NCBI GenBank assembly: GCA_046758085.1
Contig: JBHHZP010000042.1
Location: 1 to 25,527, forward strand
Direction: 5' to 3'
Length of the DNA stretch: 25,527 bases
From: VRUB01 sp046758085
GTDB taxonomy: Bacteria; Pseudomonadota; Gammaproteobacteria; Acidiferrobacterales; SPGG2
The first letter of the stretch is position 1, and the number at the start of each line of letters is the position of its first letter. Of the stretch, positions 15,988 to 23,762 are shown piece after piece. The notes under the pieces were generated by a model. The model was not told the origin of the DNA and did no database searches. It worked only from the letters and a program-made list of their open reading frames with translations. The position numbers and the translations under genes are program-made.

Positions 15988-17598
15988 ATGACCGCGGAAC
16001 AAACCCCCGGCGCTGTCGAGACGTGGGTCGTGCGAAAGCCCGCGGTGCATGCAGCGGGCGGGCTGGTGGCAAGCCAGCACTACAGAGCATCCGACATCGG
16101 CGCGCGCGTGCTCGCCAACGACGGCAACGCCGTGGACGCGGCGGTGGCTGCGGGGATGGCGATCGGTACGGTCGAGCCCTGGATGAGCGGGCTCGGTGGC
16201 GGGGGGTTCATGCTGATCTATCTCGCCGCCCAGCGGCGTGTCCATGCTATAGACTTCCTCATGCGCGCGCCGCAGGGGCTGGATCCGGCGGACTACCCGC
16301 TAGGCAAGGGCACGGATGCGGATCTGTTCGGATGGCCGGCGGTACACGAGGGTCGTAACGTCGTAGGCCCTTTTTCGTTTGCGGTACCGGGTTTCGTCGC
16401 TGGGCTTGCGCTCGCATTGGAGCGTTTTGGCAGCCGCTCGTGGGCCGAGTCGCTGGCGCCGGCAATCGAGCTGGCGAGAAAAGGATTGGCGGTCGATTGG
16501 TATGCGACACTCAAGATTGCGGCGGCTGCGCCGGCGTTGGCGAGCTTTCCCGACAGCGCACGCATCTATCTGCCGCAGGGGTTTGTACCGGCAGGCCAGT
16601 GGGGCGGCCCGCTGCCGCACATCAAGCTCGGCAATCTCGATCACACACTGGAGCAGCTCGCCCGCGCCGGGCCGGGCGATTTCTATCGAGGTGAGATCGC
16701 GAGCGCCCTTGTCACCGATGCATCGAGGGCGGGCAGCACGCTGTCGTCGGCAGACCTCGGCGAGTATCGCGCCACCGTGCTGAGCCCAGATGTCATGACC
16801 TATCGTGGAGCGCGGGTGCATACGGCACCGGGCCTCACTGCCGGCCCCACTTTGCGGCACGCACTCAGCATGCTCGAACACCGGCTGGCCCCGGGAGCGG
16901 CGCCTGGCGCACAAGCCTATTCGGCTTATGCTGCCTGCTTTCTGGATGCCTATGAGCAGCGACTGGCCCGAATGGGCGAAGGGGACGAAGGCGGCGCGTC
17001 TTCGTGCACCACCCACCTGAGCGTCGTGGACCGCCAGGGCAATATGGTCGCGCTCACACAGACGCTGCTATCGGTATTCGGTTCCAAGGTGGTGCTGCCG
17101 CAGACCGGAGTGTTGATGAACAACGGTATCATGTGGTTCGATCCGCGACCCGGCAGGCCCAACTCGATCGGACCGGGCAAGCGGCCGTTGTCGAACATGT
17201 GCCCAACCATCGTTGAGCGCGACGATAATCTTCGTGTTGCCTTGGGCACCTCCGGTGGACGTCGCATCATGCCCGCAGTGTGTCAGTTGATTTCGTTCCT
17301 GTTGGATTTCGATATGACTATTGACCAGGCTTGTCATCAGCCGCGCATCGACGTGAGCGGCACGCCGTTGGTACGGGTGGACGAAAGGCTCGCCGCTGAT
17401 ATCATCGCTGCACTCGCCAGCGAGCACGAGGTGGCCACCGCGTTGCATGGCGTGTATCCAGCACTGTATGCCTGTCCGAATATCGTCGCACGCGATGACG
17501 CACGCGGCGTCAGTACCGGTGGCGCCTATGTGATGTCGCCGTGGGCCAAGGTAAGCGCACAAGATGAACCGCGGACGCATCCGGAGAAAGGATCATGA
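15988..17598 (+). CDS. Gamma-glutamyltransferase-family Ntn hydrolase, leaderless, probable amidohydrolase
   Basis: A 536-residue GGT-fold N-terminal-nucleophile hydrolase that should self-cleave into large and small chains. The large-chain landmark GLGGGGFML is at 68-76. The processing site is CTTHLSVVDRQGN with Thr341 as the new N-terminus and nucleophile. RPLSNMCPT and GTSGGRRIMPAV form the rest of the active site. There is no signal peptide, so it is cytoplasmic, unlike classical periplasmic GGT. Against my memory of E. coli GGT, the substrate Arg114 (DFREMAP) aligns with Leu91 (DFLMRAP), and Asp433 (NNQMDDF) is lost in MNNGIMWF. Gamma-glutamyl recognition is therefore doubtful, and an HpxW- or acylase-like amidase role is more likely. 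It is first in the phosphonate-hydrolase operon. The start ATG 15988 is chosen by domain edge; its ribosome site is weak. Confidence 0.85.
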   Translation: MTAEQTPGAVETWVVRKPAVHAAGGLVASQHYRASDIGARVLANDGNAVDAAVAAGMAIGTVEPWMSGLGGGGFMLIYLAAQRRVHAIDFLMRAPQGLDPADYPLGKGTDADLFGWPAVHEGRNVVGPFSFAVPGFVAGLALALERFGSRSWAESLAPAIELARKGLAVDWYATLKIAAAAPALASFPDSARIYLPQGFVPAGQWGGPLPHIKLGNLDHTLEQLARAGPGDFYRGEIASALVTDASRAGSTLSSADLGEYRATVLSPDVMTYRGARVHTAPGLTAGPTLRHALSMLEHRLAPGAAPGAQAYSAYAACFLDAYEQRLARMGEGDEGGASSCTTHLSVVDRQGNMVALTQTLLSVFGSKVVLPQTGVLMNNGIMWFDPRPGRPNSIGPGKRPLSNMCPTIVERDDNLRVALGTSGGRRIMPAVCQLISFLLDFDMTIDQACHQPRIDVSGTPLVRVDERLAADIIAALASEHEVATALHGVYPALYACPNIVARDDARGVSTGGAYVMSPWAKVSAQDEPRTHPEKGS

Positions 17599-18398
17599 AG
17601 TTCATTCAGGTCACTGACATGCACATCATGCCGCCGGGGGAGCGACTTATGGGTCTCGATCCGCGCGCACAGCTTGATGCGTGTATCGCTGATATCAACG
17701 CCCACCACGCCGACGCCGAACTGTGCGTGTTCACGGGTGACCTCGGTCATGAAGGCTACATGGACGCCTACCGGAACTTGCGCGAGTGTCTCTCGGCGCT
17801 GTCCATACCCTATCATCTAATGCTGGGGAATCACGACGACCGTGACGCGTTCAAAATGGTGTTTCCCGAGATAGTGTGTGACGAGCACGGATTCGTACAA
17901 TTCGTTATCGACACGACGGCAGGGCGATTCATTCTGCTCGATTCGCATGAGCCCGGCGCAGGTTGGGGGAGCTTTTGCGATAAGCGCGCGGGCTGGCTTC
18001 AGGCCAGACTCGAAGAGTCGCGCGATCGGGCGGCTTACCTGTTCATCCATCACCCCCCGTTTGAGATTGGTATCCCCTCGCTCGATCGCATCCGGCTACT
18101 TGAAGCTGATCTTCTGCGCGAGACCATCGCGCGCTATGACAACATCAAGCATATTTTCTTCGGTCACGTGCACCGCCCGATCGCCGGTAGCTACCTCGGT
18201 ATCCCCTGCTCCTTCGTGCGCGGTACCAACCATCAGGTGGCATTCGATTTTCATACGACCCGCCCGGTGCCCAAAAACCATGAGCCACCGGCCTATGCTG
18301 TCGTGTTGCTCAACTCCGATTCAGTGGTGGTGCACATGCACGACTTCCTCGATAACTCGGTGTTACCAATCACGCCCGGTCCCGCAACGACGGAGTAG
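17595..18398 (+). CDS. Metallophosphoesterase, GpdQ/PdeA-like phosphodiesterase
   Basis: A 267-residue class III cyclic-nucleotide/glycerophospho-diesterase type metallophosphoesterase with a two-metal site. Ligands can be read directly: Asp8 and His10 (VTDMHI), Asp49 (FTGDLG), Asn79 with His80 (LGNHDD), His152 (FIHHPP), and His191 and His193 (FGHVHRP). Spacing matches GpdQ of Enterobacter almost residue for residue. Relatives hydrolyse glycerophosphodiesters, cAMP, and phosphonate monoesters. The ATG overlaps the GGT-like stop by four bases (ATGA), with AAAGGA upstream, and phnA follows after 15 bases. Being between an amidase-like enzyme and phosphonoacetate hydrolase, it plausibly removes an ester group from an imported phosphonate. 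It could instead free G3P from a glycerophosphodiester for GlpD. Confidence 0.88.
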   Translation: MKFIQVTDMHIMPPGERLMGLDPRAQLDACIADINAHHADAELCVFTGDLGHEGYMDAYRNLRECLSALSIPYHLMLGNHDDRDAFKMVFPEIVCDEHGFVQFVIDTTAGRFILLDSHEPGAGWGSFCDKRAGWLQARLEESRDRAAYLFIHHPPFEIGIPSLDRIRLLEADLLRETIARYDNIKHIFFGHVHRPIAGSYLGIPCSFVRGTNHQVAFDFHTTRPVPKNHEPPAYAVVLLNSDSVVVHMHDFLDNSVLPITPGPATTE

Positions 18399-18413
18399 AA
18401 CGAGAGGCTGATT

Positions 18414-19670
18414 ATGAAAACCAAGCCCGTGACGCTTAACGGAATCAGCTACCGTTGGCCGGCTCGGCCAGTGGTCGTGGTGTGCATCGATGGCAGCGAT
18501 CCCGCTTATATCGAAACAGGGGTGAAGCATGGCATCATCCCCAACATAGAGCACTTTATGAAACAGGGTTTCCATGCCATTGCTGACGGCACTGTCCCGA
18601 GCTTCACCTGCCCCAATAACATGTCGATCATCACGGGTTCCGAGCCCGTCATACACGGGATCTCGGGCAATTTCTATCTCGAACCCGCTACGCGTGAAGC
18701 TGTGATGATGACCGGGCCTGAACTCCTGCGTTCGACCACGATACTGGAGGAGTTCTCCAAGCGCGGAGCCAAGATCGTCTCCATCACGTCGAAAGACAAG
18801 CTGCGCAAGCAACTGCAAAAAGGCGTCGACATCACGGCGGGAAACATCAGCTTTTCGGCGCAGTACGCGGATCGCTGCACGCTGGCCGACAATGGCATAG
18901 AGGATGCGCTGGAACTTGTGGGCATGCCCCAGCCGGACATGTATTCGGCCGAGCTCTCCTTGTTCGTCCTGGAGGCTGGCATCCGGCTGCTCGAGCAACG
19001 CCGGCCTGACATACTCTACCTGTCGCTGACCGATTACATTCAGCACAAATGTGCCCCCGGCGACGCGGAAGCGAACGAGTTTTACCGGAACCTGGACACC
19101 GCCTTTGGCCGACTGGCGGAGCTCGGGGCGGTAGTCGGGTTGATTGCCGATCACGGAATGAACGACAAGGCAAAGGACGATGGTTCACCGAATGTGATCT
19201 GGTTGCAGGAAGTGTTAGATGAGGAATTCGGAAAGGACGCTACCACGGTAATCTGTCCCATAACGGATCCATTTGTTGCCCATCACGGCGCACTGGGCGG
19301 TTTTGTCCGGGTCTATTGCAATGAGGGCGTGACAATTGAGCATGTAATGTGCGTCGTGCAGCAGCTGCCCGGCATAGAGTCGGTCTACGACAGGCTGATC
19401 GCCTCGGCCGAGTTTGAGCTGCCGCCCGATAGGGAAGGTGATCTTGCGGTTCTTGGCGACGCGCGCACATGCATCGGGACCTCGCGCGATGCGCACGACC
19501 TGGAGGGCCTAAAAGGGCATCGCCTGCGCACGCACGGGGGCGTATCCGAACGCCATGTCCCTTTCATTATTTCCGAGCCAGTAAGCGAGGAGTACGTCTC
19601 GCGCGCGGCACGGCGAACATTGAGGAGCCACGAAATCTTCGATTTCGCGATCAACGGTGTCGTGGACTGA
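18414..19670 (+). CDS. phnA: Phosphonoacetate hydrolase (PhnA)
   Basis: A 418-residue alkaline-phosphatase-superfamily C-P hydrolase that converts phosphonoacetate to acetate and phosphate using two zinc ions. All expected residues are present: Asp26 (CIDGSDP), nucleophile Thr65 (PSFTCPNN), Asp207 and His211 (TDYIQH), Asp246 and His247 (ADHGMND), and His374 (RTHGG). These correspond with a shift of three to four to the Zn ligands and nucleophile of the Sinorhizobium meliloti enzyme. The VVVCIDGSDPAYIE and HGISGNFY blocks set it apart from nucleotide pyrophosphatases. AGAGG lies about 7 bases before the ATG. It is not accompanied by phnW and phnY, the usual genes that make phosphonoacetate from 2-aminoethylphosphonate, so phosphonoacetate must come from another source, perhaps the two upstream hydrolases or an unlinked locus. 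Confidence 0.9.
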   Translation: MKTKPVTLNGISYRWPARPVVVVCIDGSDPAYIETGVKHGIIPNIEHFMKQGFHAIADGTVPSFTCPNNMSIITGSEPVIHGISGNFYLEPATREAVMMTGPELLRSTTILEEFSKRGAKIVSITSKDKLRKQLQKGVDITAGNISFSAQYADRCTLADNGIEDALELVGMPQPDMYSAELSLFVLEAGIRLLEQRRPDILYLSLTDYIQHKCAPGDAEANEFYRNLDTAFGRLAELGAVVGLIADHGMNDKAKDDGSPNVIWLQEVLDEEFGKDATTVICPITDPFVAHHGALGGFVRVYCNEGVTIEHVMCVVQQLPGIESVYDRLIASAEFELPPDREGDLAVLGDARTCIGTSRDAHDLEGLKGHRLRTHGGVSERHVPFIISEPVSEEYVSRAARRTLRSHEIFDFAINGVVD

Positions 19671-19690
19671 CGGCGCCGACTGGATAGCCC

Positions 19691-21772
19691 ATGTCCCCTA
19701 GCATCGGCACGCGACTGGCGGTTGATATCGGCGGCACCTTTACCGACGTGGCACTGGATACGTCCGCGGGGCGCGTGATTGCCAAGGTCTTGACCACCCC
19801 CGAGGCACCCGAGCGTGGTGTGATGCAGGCCGTCGAAACCGCACTCGCCAGGGCTGGTTGTGGCCTGGCTGACATCACACTTGCGATCCACGGCACCACG
19901 CTTGCGACCAACGCGCTGATCGAGCGCAAGGGCGCCGTGACCGCACTGATTACGACCGAAGGTTTTCGCGATTCGGTCGAGATCGGCTACGAACACCGTT
20001 TCGAACAGTACGATGTCTACCTGGACAAGCCCGAGCCGCTGGTGCCGCGTGCGCGCCGCCTTACCGTGCCCGAACGCATGAACGCGCGCGGCGAGGTCCT
20101 AAAGCCGCTCGACGAGAAGGCCGTGGAGCGACTGCTGCCACAACTGCAGGCGGCGCAAGTCAGCAGCGTGGCCGTCGGCCTGCTTCACAGCTATGCCAAC
20201 GCCGCGCACGAAGAACGCATCCGCGATATCCTCGCCAAGCACCTGCCCGAGGTCGCGATCACGTTGTCTTCGGAGGTCTCGCCGGAGCTGCGCGAGTACG
20301 AGCGCTTGTCGACCGCCTGCGCCAATGCCTACGTGCAGCCGCTGATGGCGGGATATATCGAGCGGCTCGATCGCGCCTTGCGTCAGGCAGGATTCAAGGG
20401 CGCCTTACTGCTGATGACCTCGGGTGGCGGCGTGATCGGGCTCGAAGCGGCGAAGCGTTTTCCGATCCGCTTGGTAGAGTCGGGTCCGGCTGGCGGCGCG
20501 ATCCTCGCCTCGTGCATTGCGGTGGAGTGCGGGTTCGATGAGGTGGTGGCCTTCGACATGGGCGGAACGACGGCGAAGATCTGTCTGATCGACAACGGAC
20601 AGCCGCAGACTTCGCGCAGTTTCGAGGTGGCGCGTGCGTACCGCTTTCTCAAAGGCAGCGGTCTGCCGCTGCGAATTCCAGTCATCGAGATGGTGGAAAT
20701 CGGCGCCGGCGGCGGCTCGATCGCCCGCATCGACGCGCTCCAGCGAGTAGCCGTAGGGCCAGACAGCGCAGGTGCGGTACCGGGACCCGCCTGCTACGGG
20801 CGCGAGGGATCCCAGCCTACCGTGACCGATGCCGACGTGGCGCTCGGGCGCATTGACCCCGACGCCTTCGCCGGCGGGAGTCTCGCGCTCGACACTCAGG
20901 CAGCGGCACAGGTGATCGATCGCGTGATTGGTGAGCCGCTTGGGCTCACCACATCGCTGGCAGCGCTCGCGATCAGCGAGATGGTCGATGAGAATATGGC
21001 GAGTGCCGCGCGCGTGCACGCGGTGGAACGCGGCAAGGGCCTCGAGCAGCGTACCCTGGTCGCTTTTGGTGGGGCCGCGCCGCTGCATGCGGTGCGCGTG
21101 GCGCAGAAGCTGGGGATCGATCGCATCATTGTGCCGATCGGCGCCGGTGTGGGCTCGGCCGTGGGCATGCTCGGCGCGCCGGTGGCCTACGAGGTCGCAC
21201 GCAGCCTCTACCAACACCTCGACGGGCTCGACCCGGCAAGCGTCAATGCGCATATCGATGCGATGCGCCAGGAGGCCCACAAAATCGTGCAGCAAAGCGC
21301 AGGCGAGCAGCCGTTGACCGAGACCCGCACCGCCTACATGCGTTACATTGGGCAGGGTCACGAGATCGCGGTACCGCTACCGGTGCGCGCGCTTACCACG
21401 GACGATCGCGAGCTGTTACTGCAGGAATTCGAAACCGAGTACCGTCGCCAGTTTGGCCGCACTATCCCCGGGCTCGAGGCCGAGGTCTTGAGCTGGGCGC
21501 TGAGCGTCAGCACCGAGGCGGAGTCCCCGGCAACGCTGGCGCAGGTCCCGGTGCGCGACGCACCTCCGCCGGATGCGCAACGCGCAGTCCTTGACCCGGT
21601 GCGCGGCGAGTTCATCGACGCCCGGGTTTTCCGGCGCGATGCGCTGGCGCCCGGCATGCGCATCGAAGGACCAGCGCTGGTGGTCGAGAACGAGACCACC
21701 ACAGTCGTATCATCCGCGTTTACTTTGGGCGTGAACGCCCTGGGTTACCTGGTACTAGATCGCAGCGAATAG
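19691..21772 (+). CDS. hyuA: Hydantoinase/5-oxoprolinase subunit A
   Basis: A 693-residue ATP-dependent amidohydrolase subunit of the HyuA/OplA type, the usual length. The actin-like ATP-binding elements are visible: VDIGGTFTDV at 11-20, AIHGTTLATNAL near 65-76, TSGGGV near 241, ESGPAGG near 260 and FDMGGTTAKICLID near 292-305. The C-terminal domain is complete (VVENETTTVV). Together with HyuB it hydrolyses cyclic amides such as hydantoins, 5-oxoproline or lactams with ATP, and relatives carboxylate ketones. It begins 20 bases after phnA, so it is in the ggt-pde-phnA operon; the ribosome-binding site is weak. The linkage to a GGT-fold enzyme recalls the gamma-glutamyl cycle, but the GGT-like partner seems not to be glutamyl-specific, so the ring substrate is unknown. 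Confidence 0.92.
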   Translation: MSPSIGTRLAVDIGGTFTDVALDTSAGRVIAKVLTTPEAPERGVMQAVETALARAGCGLADITLAIHGTTLATNALIERKGAVTALITTEGFRDSVEIGYEHRFEQYDVYLDKPEPLVPRARRLTVPERMNARGEVLKPLDEKAVERLLPQLQAAQVSSVAVGLLHSYANAAHEERIRDILAKHLPEVAITLSSEVSPELREYERLSTACANAYVQPLMAGYIERLDRALRQAGFKGALLLMTSGGGVIGLEAAKRFPIRLVESGPAGGAILASCIAVECGFDEVVAFDMGGTTAKICLIDNGQPQTSRSFEVARAYRFLKGSGLPLRIPVIEMVEIGAGGGSIARIDALQRVAVGPDSAGAVPGPACYGREGSQPTVTDADVALGRIDPDAFAGGSLALDTQAAAQVIDRVIGEPLGLTTSLAALAISEMVDENMASAARVHAVERGKGLEQRTLVAFGGAAPLHAVRVAQKLGIDRIIVPIGAGVGSAVGMLGAPVAYEVARSLYQHLDGLDPASVNAHIDAMRQEAHKIVQQSAGEQPLTETRTAYMRYIGQGHEIAVPLPVRALTTDDRELLLQEFETEYRRQFGRTIPGLEAEVLSWALSVSTEAESPATLAQVPVRDAPPPDAQRAVLDPVRGEFIDARVFRRDALAPGMRIEGPALVVENETTTVVSSAFTLGVNALGYLVLDRSE

Positions 21773-21800
21773 TTGAAGGAAGTTTCTATTATAAGTTTGC

Positions 21801-21881
21801 ACCACAGAGCACACAGAGATCACAGAGATGTCTTTGGTATTTTTATTCGACTTTCTCTGTGCGCTCTGTGTTCTCTGCGGT
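21801..21881. repeat. Imperfect palindromic intergenic repeat, copy 1
   Basis: Arms at 21801-21827 and 21855-21881 are complementary over about 27 bases with a few mismatches. Both are made of ACAGAG/CTCTGT words (the left arm starts ACCACAGAGCACACAGAG). The 27-base centre is AT-rich. It resembles the CACAGAG-type dispersed repeats found between genes in many Proteobacteria. Lying inside the hyuA-hyuB gap it could fold in the mRNA and lower hyuB transcription or protect the 3' end of upstream mRNA. Confidence 0.75.
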
Positions 21882-21913
21882 GGCCGATGAGGACTTCCTA
21901 GTTATGAGTTTGC

Positions 21914-21986
21914 ACCACGGAGTATGTGGAAATCACGGTGATGTTCTTATTTCGACCTGCTCTGTGTCTTCTGTGCTCTATGTGGT
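21914..21986. repeat. Imperfect palindromic intergenic repeat, copy 2 (degenerate)
   Basis: A second copy in the same orientation. Both copies are preceded by AGTTTGC; this one starts ACCACGGAGTATGTGG and ends in CTCTGTGTCTTCTGTG...TGTGGT (right arm 21960-21986). The right arm is well kept, while the left arm has decayed so self-pairing is much weaker than in copy 1. Together the two copies fill most of the 237-base gap between hyuA and hyuB. Confidence 0.65.
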
Positions 21987-22009
21987 AAAAAATCCTAAGG
22001 AGTCTGGTC

Positions 22010-23680
22010 ATGTCTAGTAACGACGCGCTTGCCCGCATCCACTCGCAGATCATGTGGAACCGCTTGATCGCCGTGGTGGAGGAGCAGGCGCAGACGCTGA
22101 TACGCACCGCCTTCAGCGCCAGCGTGCGCGAGGCGGGCGATCTGTCCGCCGGCGTGTTCGACCTGCAGGGCCGGATGCTGGCCCAGGCCGTCACCGGCAC
22201 CCCCGGTCACGTCAATTCCATGGCCGAGGCGGTCGGTCATTTTATGCGACGCTATCCGATCGCGCAGATGCATGAAGGCGATCATTACTTGACTAACGAC
22301 CCTTGGCTCGGCACCGGCCATCTGCACGACTTCACGCTCGTGTCGCCGACCTTTTATAAAGGTAAGGCAGTCGCACTCTTTTGCTCCACGGTGCATGTAG
22401 TCGATGTCGGTGGGCGCGGCTTCGGTCCGGACGCGCGCCAGGTCTACGAGGAAGGGCTGTGCGTGCCGATCATGCCGCTTGCGCGCGCGGGCGAAATGAA
22501 CCAGGATCTGTTGGGCATCGTGCGCATCAATGTGCGCGAGCCGGTGCAGGTCGAGGGCGATCTGTTCTCGCTCGTCGCCTGTAACGACAAGGGCTCGGAG
22601 CGCCTGCGCGAGATGATGGCGGAGTTTGGCATCGAGGATATCGGAGCGCTCGCCGACCACATCGTTGAGCACTCCCTTGCGGCCACATTGGTAGAGATAC
22701 GTAAGCTGCCCCCCGGTGTGTATCACAACGCCGTGACCATCGATGGCTACGATCACCCCATCGAGCTCAAGGCAGCGCTGGCCATCTCCGCCGAAGGTAT
22801 CCACGTCGATTTCACCGGCACCTCGCCGGTCAGCGGCTTCGGCATCAACGTGCCCATGCTCTACACGACGGCCTACACCTCGTTCGGCGTGAAATGCCTG
22901 GTCGCACCCACGATTCCGAACAATACCGGTTCGCTCATGCCGATTACGGTCAGCGCCCCGGAGGGATCGATTCTCAATGCGCCGCGCCCCTGTGCGGTAG
23001 CCATCCGTCACGTGATCGGGCAGGTACTCCCCGACGTGGTCTTCGGCTGCCTGCACCCGGCGCTCGGCAATGGCGCGCCGGCGGAAGGGGCCTCGGCCCT
23101 GTGGGTACCACAGCTGCGCGGCGGCCACGGCGTCAGCAACAGCGCCGCCGGCGGCACGGATTTCAACGTGCTCTCGTTTCACTCTGGCGGCACCGGTGCG
23201 CGCCCCACGAAGGACGGGCTCTCGGCCACCGCATTTCCGAGCGGGGTGCGTAGCGTACCCGTGGAAATCATCGAGTCCATTGCGCCGGTGACCATCTGGC
23301 GCAAGGAGTATCGCACCGACTCCGGCGGCGCCGGGCGCATGCGCGGCGGCCTCGGCCAGGTCATGGAGATCGCCAGCGCCGAGAAGGCACCGTTTTCCGT
23401 ATTTGCCATGTTCGAGCGCATCGACCACCCAGCGAGCGGGCGCGATGGCGGACTACCCGGGGCAGCCGGCACGGTTTCGCTCGCTTCGGGTAAACCGATG
23501 CGCGGCAAGGGCCAGCAGACGATCCCGCCTGGCGAACGGCTGCGCCTGGAGCTTCCCGGCGGCGGCGGCTTCGGCGATCCGAAGGAGCGCGAGCGCGAGA
23601 AGGTGGAACGTGACGTGCGCGACGGCCTCGTCTCGCCCGAAGCGGCGGAGAAGGTGTACGGGATCAAGTTGGAGAGTTAA
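22010..23680 (+). CDS. hyuB: Hydantoinase/5-oxoprolinase subunit B
   Basis: A 556-residue HyuB/OplB-type subunit, the partner of HyuA, normal in length. Visible landmarks are the N-terminal EEQAQTLIRTAFSASVREAGD region (about 24-44), GTPGHVNSMAEAV, then LTNDPWLGTGHLHDFTLV near 95-112. The PGGGGFGD-like C-terminal motif appears here as ELPGGGGFGDPKERE, and TDSGGAGRMRGGLGQ lies before it. AAGGAG at 21997-22002 gives a strong ribosome-binding site 7 bases before the ATG. It is separated from hyuA by 237 bases containing two palindromic repeats, whereas hyuA and hyuB are often adjacent or overlapping; expression of the two subunits may be adjusted through its own strong site. Codon and GC use match the upstream genes. 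Confidence 0.92.
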   Translation: MSSNDALARIHSQIMWNRLIAVVEEQAQTLIRTAFSASVREAGDLSAGVFDLQGRMLAQAVTGTPGHVNSMAEAVGHFMRRYPIAQMHEGDHYLTNDPWLGTGHLHDFTLVSPTFYKGKAVALFCSTVHVVDVGGRGFGPDARQVYEEGLCVPIMPLARAGEMNQDLLGIVRINVREPVQVEGDLFSLVACNDKGSERLREMMAEFGIEDIGALADHIVEHSLAATLVEIRKLPPGVYHNAVTIDGYDHPIELKAALAISAEGIHVDFTGTSPVSGFGINVPMLYTTAYTSFGVKCLVAPTIPNNTGSLMPITVSAPEGSILNAPRPCAVAIRHVIGQVLPDVVFGCLHPALGNGAPAEGASALWVPQLRGGHGVSNSAAGGTDFNVLSFHSGGTGARPTKDGLSATAFPSGVRSVPVEIIESIAPVTIWRKEYRTDSGGAGRMRGGLGQVMEIASAEKAPFSVFAMFERIDHPASGRDGGLPGAAGTVSLASGKPMRGKGQQTIPPGERLRLELPGGGGFGDPKEREREKVERDVRDGLVSPEAAEKVYGIKLES

Positions 23681-23708
23681 ATACCATAAAATCAAATGGT
23701 TATTCAGC

Positions 23709-23736
23709 TTGAAATTGTTATAACAAACGTTATACT
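23709..23736 (+). promoter_or_regulatory. Promoter with central palindrome for the toxin-antitoxin pair
   Basis: TTGAAA at 23709-23714, a 16-base spacer and TATACT at 23731-23736, each five of six to consensus. The spacer contains the perfect 12-base palindrome TTGTTATAACAA (23715-23726), and the -10 overlaps a similar CGTTATAC. This placement suits autorepression by the AbrB-type antitoxin. The region is AT-rich compared with neighbours. Confidence 0.7.
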
Positions 23737-23762
23737 TAAGTACGTCACGTGAGGGATGTTAG

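Noticed and set aside
21995..23428. Minus-strand open frame of 477 codons opposite hyuB
   Set aside because: A GC-rich shadow frame, histidine- and arginine-rich with no recognisable domain, while hyuB on the plus strand is well supported.
23597..23680. Rho-independent terminator at the end of hyuB
   Set aside because: No GC-rich stem with T-run found after 23680; the downstream AT-rich region is better explained by the toxin-antitoxin promoter.
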